This document shows, piece after piece, positions 60,881 to 64,000 of a stretch of 64,000 nucleotides of DNA. Source of the DNA: PCC-10605 sp964409355 (lineage in GTDB: Bacteria > Cyanobacteriota > Cyanobacteriia > Cyanobacteriales > Cyanobacteriaceae); assembly GCA_964409355.1 (NCBI GenBank), contig CAYPDC010000004.1, positions 1-64,000 on the forward strand, read 5' to 3'. The position numbers were made by a program, and so were the translations under genes. The notes below the pieces were generated by a model. It saw only the letters and a list, made by a program, of their open reading frames with translations, ran no database searches and had not been told where the DNA came from. How positions within the stretch are numbered: position 1 is the stretch's first letter; each line of letters begins with the position of its first letter.

Positions 60881-61699
60881 ATGACACAAATAAAGTTATT
60901 AATTCTGGATATTGATGGTACTATTTCTGGTAAATCTAATCAAGTTACAGAAACAGTAAAAGAGGCGATCGCACAAGTTCAAGCTAAGGGGATAAAAGTT
61001 GGTTTAGCAACAGGGAGAATGTTTTGTTCTGCATTGCGATTCCATCAAGAAATTAATGCTAACTTGCCTATCATTGCCTATAATGGTGCTTGGATGCAGA
61101 GAACTGATAATCAGGAAATACTTTTACATCAACCTGTTGATAAGAATATCGCTCAACAATTATTGCAATATTTTCGGGAAAAACAAGAGGAAAAAGAACT
61201 AGAAATTCATCTTTATTATGATGATCAATTATATGTGGAAAACTTCTCTAAAAAAACAGATTTTTACGTCACCAGATCGGGAATTAGCTTCAATGTCATT
61301 GAAAAATTAGAAACTTTATTAGATAATCACCCCACGAAAGTTTTAGCCCAAAGTCCAGATGCTGATTTTATCGGTAATCTTTTAGAGGATTTACAAAGTC
61401 GTTATTCTACTGATGAATTATATTTAACTCAATCTAATCCCATTTATCTTGAGGCTACCCAAGCCAATGTTAATAAGGGTTCAACGATTCAATATCTGGT
61501 GGAAAAGATCCTCGGTTATCATGCTGATGAGGTAATGGCTATCGGCGATAATTATAATGACTATACCATGTTAAAGTATGCTGGTTTGAGTGTCGCTATG
61601 GGAGATGCCCCCGAAGAAATTAAAAATATTGCCTCCGCCGTCACTAAAGATGTGGAAAATGATGGAGTTGCAGAGGCGATCGCATCTTATCTACTGTGA
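60881..61699 (+). CDS. HAD-superfamily phosphatase, Cof/YidA type
   Basis: The 272-residue hydrolase belongs to the Cof subfamily of haloacid dehalogenase phosphatases. The catalytic motif I is LLILDIDGTISGK, motif II is VGLATGRM, and the C-terminal motif IV is MAIGDNYNDYTMLKYAGLSV with the cap domain between. The substrate is a small phosphorylated metabolite and cannot be predicted from sequence. It is monocistronic, with a family C repeat eleven bases after its stop. Confidence 0.88.
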   Translation: MTQIKLLILDIDGTISGKSNQVTETVKEAIAQVQAKGIKVGLATGRMFCSALRFHQEINANLPIIAYNGAWMQRTDNQEILLHQPVDKNIAQQLLQYFREKQEEKELEIHLYYDDQLYVENFSKKTDFYVTRSGISFNVIEKLETLLDNHPTKVLAQSPDADFIGNLLEDLQSRYSTDELYLTQSNPIYLEATQANVNKGSTIQYLVEKILGYHADEVMAIGDNYNDYTMLKYAGLSVAMGDAPEEIKNIASAVTKDVENDGVAEAIASYLL

Positions 61700-61709
61700 G
61701 TTAATACTT

Positions 61710-61815
61710 AGGTGATTTCTAATAATAAATATACCTGCATGATCCCCCCTAACCACCCAAAACACAAAGGGGGAATTATAAGGAAGATTGGTAAATTCTT
61801 TCTTGGAAACCGCCT
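61710..61815 (+). repeat. Family C element, complete copy (C2)
   Basis: A 106-base element from AGGTGATTTCTAATAATAAA to TTGGAAACCGCCT. It matches the reverse complement of 11560-11664 closely, including TATACCTGCATGATCCCCCC. The ends are roughly inverted (AGGTGATTT and AAACCGCCT). Confidence 0.8.
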
Positions 61816-61887
61816 TAATGCCCAATACCTCCTTTCTGGTAAAATATAAAGAGCTATTTTTACGCTTACTCAATTAGAAAAACGATT

Positions 61888-62100
61888 ATGGGAGAATCAA
61901 AACGTAGAAAAGAAAATTTAGGGGATAATTACGGAAAGGAACAAAGACTTTATTCATGGTTGCCTTTAACTAAAAAACAAGCAGAAGATGCTTATAAGTT
62001 AACCACTCGTGGGGCATGGATTGGCATAGGTGTTTTAGCTTTTACTTGGATTGTCATTCGTTTTATCGGCCCTAGTTTTGGCTGGTGGGATGTTAATTAG
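61888..62100 (+). CDS. DUF2839 family membrane protein
   Basis: The 70-residue protein begins MGESKRRKENLGDNYGKEQR and has one C-terminal membrane helix (GAWIGIGVLAFTWIVIRFIG) ending SFGWWDVN. The pattern LPLTKKQAEDAYKLTTRGAW is that of DUF2839, a small family I associate with cyanobacteria. Function is unknown. The start is supported by the family and by a position clear of the upstream repeat. Confidence 0.85.
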   Translation: MGESKRRKENLGDNYGKEQRLYSWLPLTKKQAEDAYKLTTRGAWIGIGVLAFTWIVIRFIGPSFGWWDVN

Positions 62101-62159
62101 AGAGGTTCGATCGCATTTCTAGGGGAATGGAGAAGGTGCGATCGCATTTTATGCCTCAT

Positions 62160-62588
62160 TTAAAAGGGAATATTATCTAAATTTTTGCCTTCAATAACAT
62201 TATCATCAATGTCAGATTCATCTATTTCATCTTGAGATTGATAACTATTTAAGTTTACAACATTGTTAGGAGGCTGAGGAGGATTATGGCTAGAAAGGGG
62301 ATAAATATGAGAAAGAGTCAACTCTGCAACCTTTTCCTTGTAGTTTTGTCTTTCCACTAAATCCATTTTTAAACGTCCTGTTAATACCACATCATTGCCT
62401 TCGGTATAGTTCTTTTCTACGTCCACCGCCAAACTACCCCAAGCGATAACTTTTAAAGTGCAAGGGGGCGTATTGGGGGATATATTCTCAAATTCTACCA
62501 TCATCTCGGCGATGGCTAACTGGTTATCTTGAGTATATCGTAGTTGAGGACTGCGAACGATTTTCCCCATTAAAACACAACTATTCAT
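62160..62588 (-). CDS. ssb: Single-stranded DNA-binding protein
   Basis: SSB coats single-stranded DNA and recruits repair and replication proteins. The OB-fold is seen in MNSCVLMGKIVRSPQLRYTQ, FENISPNTPPCTLKVIAWGS and VVLTGRLKMDLVERQNYKEK. The acidic C-terminal tail ends NLDNIPF, the hydrophobic tip used for partner binding. At 142 residues it has a short linker. A second SSB may exist elsewhere in the genome. Confidence 0.92.
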   Translation of the reverse strand: MNSCVLMGKIVRSPQLRYTQDNQLAIAEMMVEFENISPNTPPCTLKVIAWGSLAVDVEKNYTEGNDVVLTGRLKMDLVERQNYKEKVAELTLSHIYPLSSHNPPQPPNNVVNLNSYQSQDEIDESDIDDNVIEGKNLDNIPF

Positions 62589-62731
62589 AAAAATGTACCT
62601 TTACTTCCTGCTAATGAACTATCTTTATTTTGCCATAATCTCAGACAAATCATAGTTTAAAAATACTAATATATAAGCTCAATATGAGTAAAATGATAAT
62701 TTGTACAAACGGTACTTCTGGCATTGAATCA

Positions 62732-63277
62732 ATGTTTATAACTTTAGTAACGGGTGCTGCAAATTCTGGTAAAAGTGAATGGGCAGAATATTTAGCATCT
62801 CAAAGTGATAAATCAGTAATTTATATTGCAACGGCTCAAAAAAATGAGGATGATAGAGAATGGCAGAGAAAAATAGAGTTACATCAAGCTAGAAGACCAA
62901 AAAACTGGCAAACATGGGAAATTACTCATGATTTGCCCTCTGCTATTGCAGAAACTCCCCCCGATAGTTGTATTTTGGTTGATTCTTTAGGCACTTATGT
63001 AGCTAATTATTTGGCTCAAAATGATGATGATTGGCAAAAAGAAGTTGATTTGCTTTTGACAAATTGCACAAGATGTGCTAGTAAAATGATCTTTGTGGGG
63101 GAAGAGACAGGGTGGGGAGTAGTACCTGCTTACCCATCGGGGCGATTATTTCGCTCTCGTTTAGGGGGTTTAATTCGCTTGTTAGGTGCGATGGCAGACG
63201 AGGTTTATTTGGTAGTCGGGGGTTATGCGGTGGATGTGAGTAAAATTGGCGTTAGTCTTGCTTCAATATCAAGCTAG
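62732..63277 (+). CDS. cobU: Adenosylcobinamide kinase/phosphate guanylyltransferase
   Basis: CobU phosphorylates adenosylcobinamide and then attaches GMP, in late cobalamin synthesis and salvage. It begins with the P-loop LVTGAANSGKSEWAEYLA, then IYIATAQKNEDDREWQRKIE with the HQARRPKNW motif and DSLGTYVANYL. I choose the ATG at 62732 (MFITLVTG) because it is the usual start; an ATG at 62684 in frame would add sixteen residues. It lies about 2 kb beyond the cbiMNQO operon and fits the same pathway, although no riboswitch precedes it. Confidence 0.93.
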   Translation: MFITLVTGAANSGKSEWAEYLASQSDKSVIYIATAQKNEDDREWQRKIELHQARRPKNWQTWEITHDLPSAIAETPPDSCILVDSLGTYVANYLAQNDDDWQKEVDLLLTNCTRCASKMIFVGEETGWGVVPAYPSGRLFRSRLGGLIRLLGAMADEVYLVVGGYAVDVSKIGVSLASISS

Positions 63278-63305
63278 AAGCTAGTTTTTTCGTCTATCTT
63301 GCAAA

Positions 63306-64000
63306 TTACAATTCAGATTCTCGATAAGCAATTCTTAATTTAGCCGATCGAGCCCTTGCATTAATCTTCTGTTCTTCTATACTAGGTATGATGGGTTTTT
63401 TGGTGACTATTTTTAACAGAGGATGCGATCGAAACTGATTTTTAACGATACGATCTTCTAAGCTATGGAAACTGATAATGGCGATTCTTGCCTCTGGTTT
63501 TAACCATGTCGGTGCTATTTCCAGAAACTTCTCAAGGGAGTTTAATTCTTCATTTACCTTGATTCTCAATGCCTGAAAAGTCCTAGTAGCAGGGTGAATT
63601 TTACCATAACGATACTTACTCGGTACACAAGATGCGATCGCTTCTGCTAAAGCAGTGGTAGTATGAAAAGGGCGTTTTGCCACAATCATTCTAGCAATGC
63701 GACGGGATAACCTTTCTTCTCCATAGAGAAAAATTAAATCCGCTAACTGCTTTTCTTGCCAGTGATTAACAATGTCTTTCGCACTCAAGGATTGACTTTG
63801 ATTCATCCGCATATCTAAATCCCCCTCAAAACGAAAACTAAATCCCCTTTCTGGGTTATCCAATTGGGGGGAACTTACTCCTAAATCCGCTATAATGCCA
63901 TCAAAGAGAGTATTAAAGGGTTTAAAATCTGCAAAATTTCCTTGATAAAAAGAGATGCGATCGCTATATTGTTTGAGTTTTTCCTGAGCGAAATTAATAG
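63306..64000 (-). CDS. rsmH: 16S rRNA (cytosine-1402-N4) methyltransferase, partial at window edge
   Basis: RsmH (MraW) methylates C1402 in the ribosomal P site. The visible 231 residues are the C-terminal part: GIIADLGVSSPQLDNPERGF with the catalytic-region motif, then DMRMNQSQSLSAKDIVNHWQ and KPEARIAIISFHSLEDRIVK. The C-terminal tail is ARARSAKLRIAYRESEL. The frame continues without a stop to the last base, so the start lies outside. An internal ATG at 63863 is not a real start because the family pattern continues upstream of it. Confidence 0.95.
   Translation of the reverse strand, partial: INFAQEKLKQYSDRISFYQGNFADFKPFNTLFDGIIADLGVSSPQLDNPERGFSFRFEGDLDMRMNQSQSLSAKDIVNHWQEKQLADLIFLYGEERLSRRIARMIVAKRPFHTTTALAEAIASCVPSKYRYGKIHPATRTFQALRIKVNEELNSLEKFLEIAPTWLKPEARIAIISFHSLEDRIVKNQFRSHPLLKIVTKKPIIPSIEEQKINARARSAKLRIAYRESEL

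Overview
The window is a stretch of cyanobacterial chromosome. The evidence is psbD-psbC, the allophycocyanin operon apcA-apcB-apcC, sqdB, ftrC, Ycf66, DUF2839 and DUF3153 proteins, and very frequent HIP1 octamers (GCGATCGC). The DNA is AT-rich and genes are short-spaced on both strands. The gene set suggests a unicellular, low-GC cyanobacterium of the Cyanobacterium/Geminocystis type; that placement is an inference from style and content, not a proven identification.

Layout. Positions 1-950 hold decayed accessory DNA: a frameshifted, truncated DUF499 ATPase and the tail of a TnpB gene whose terminal hairpin touches the hemL stop codon. From 948 to 8471 lie hemL, a three-domain glutaminase-STAS-cNMP protein, a small protein with a dihydroorotase-like protein that has lost its metal ligands, a DUF697 GTPase and an orphan N-terminal domain of an Eco57I-type methylase. 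From 8521 to 14086 come an internally deleted IS630 element, a CruG-like glycosyltransferase, an orphan DppC-type permease and two tandem MscS channels. From 14320 to 18136 an exported MsrB-MsrA pair precedes psbD-psbC. From 18518 to 31927 lie a PfkB-type sugar kinase, pyk, a DUF433/DUF5615 toxin-antitoxin pair, moeB, a hybrid kinase, dnaN, a TerB/Mo-nitro_C protein, ispG, a YhiN-type flavoprotein and ycf66. From 31996 to 42733 lie a cyclophilin lipoprotein, an FHA-PAS-GGDEF protein, hemA, apcABC, DUF3153, initiator tRNA-Met, dacB, three very small genes (a PirA-like protein, an unknown 48-residue protein and rpmF) and ftrC. From 42797 to 50886 lie a frameshifted PGM1-type ligase, a TauE/SafE exporter, an RluE-type pseudouridine synthase, a DUF2079 protein, queA, hspA and sqdB. 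From 51001 to 57204 is a 2067-residue TamB-like protein. The window closes with a cobalamin riboswitch controlling cbiM-cbiN-cbiQ-cbiO, then a HAD phosphatase, DUF2839, ssb, cobU and the partial rsmH.

Functional links. hemL and hemA supply early tetrapyrrole synthesis. cbiMNQO and cobU serve cobalt uptake and corrinoid salvage. psbDC, apcABC, ftrC, ycf66 and sqdB serve the photosynthetic apparatus and its membrane. The Msr pair carries export signals and probably repairs oxidised proteins outside the cytoplasm.

The most distinctive layer is repetitive. At least four dispersed families of small elements with terminal inverted repeats occupy the intergenic spaces. Two carry the same ends (ACCTGAGTTCG), one copy is split by an IS630-type MITE, and another family supplies stop codons to two genes. 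I saw no CRISPR array, rRNA or intact transposon, and no clearly new multi-gene system.
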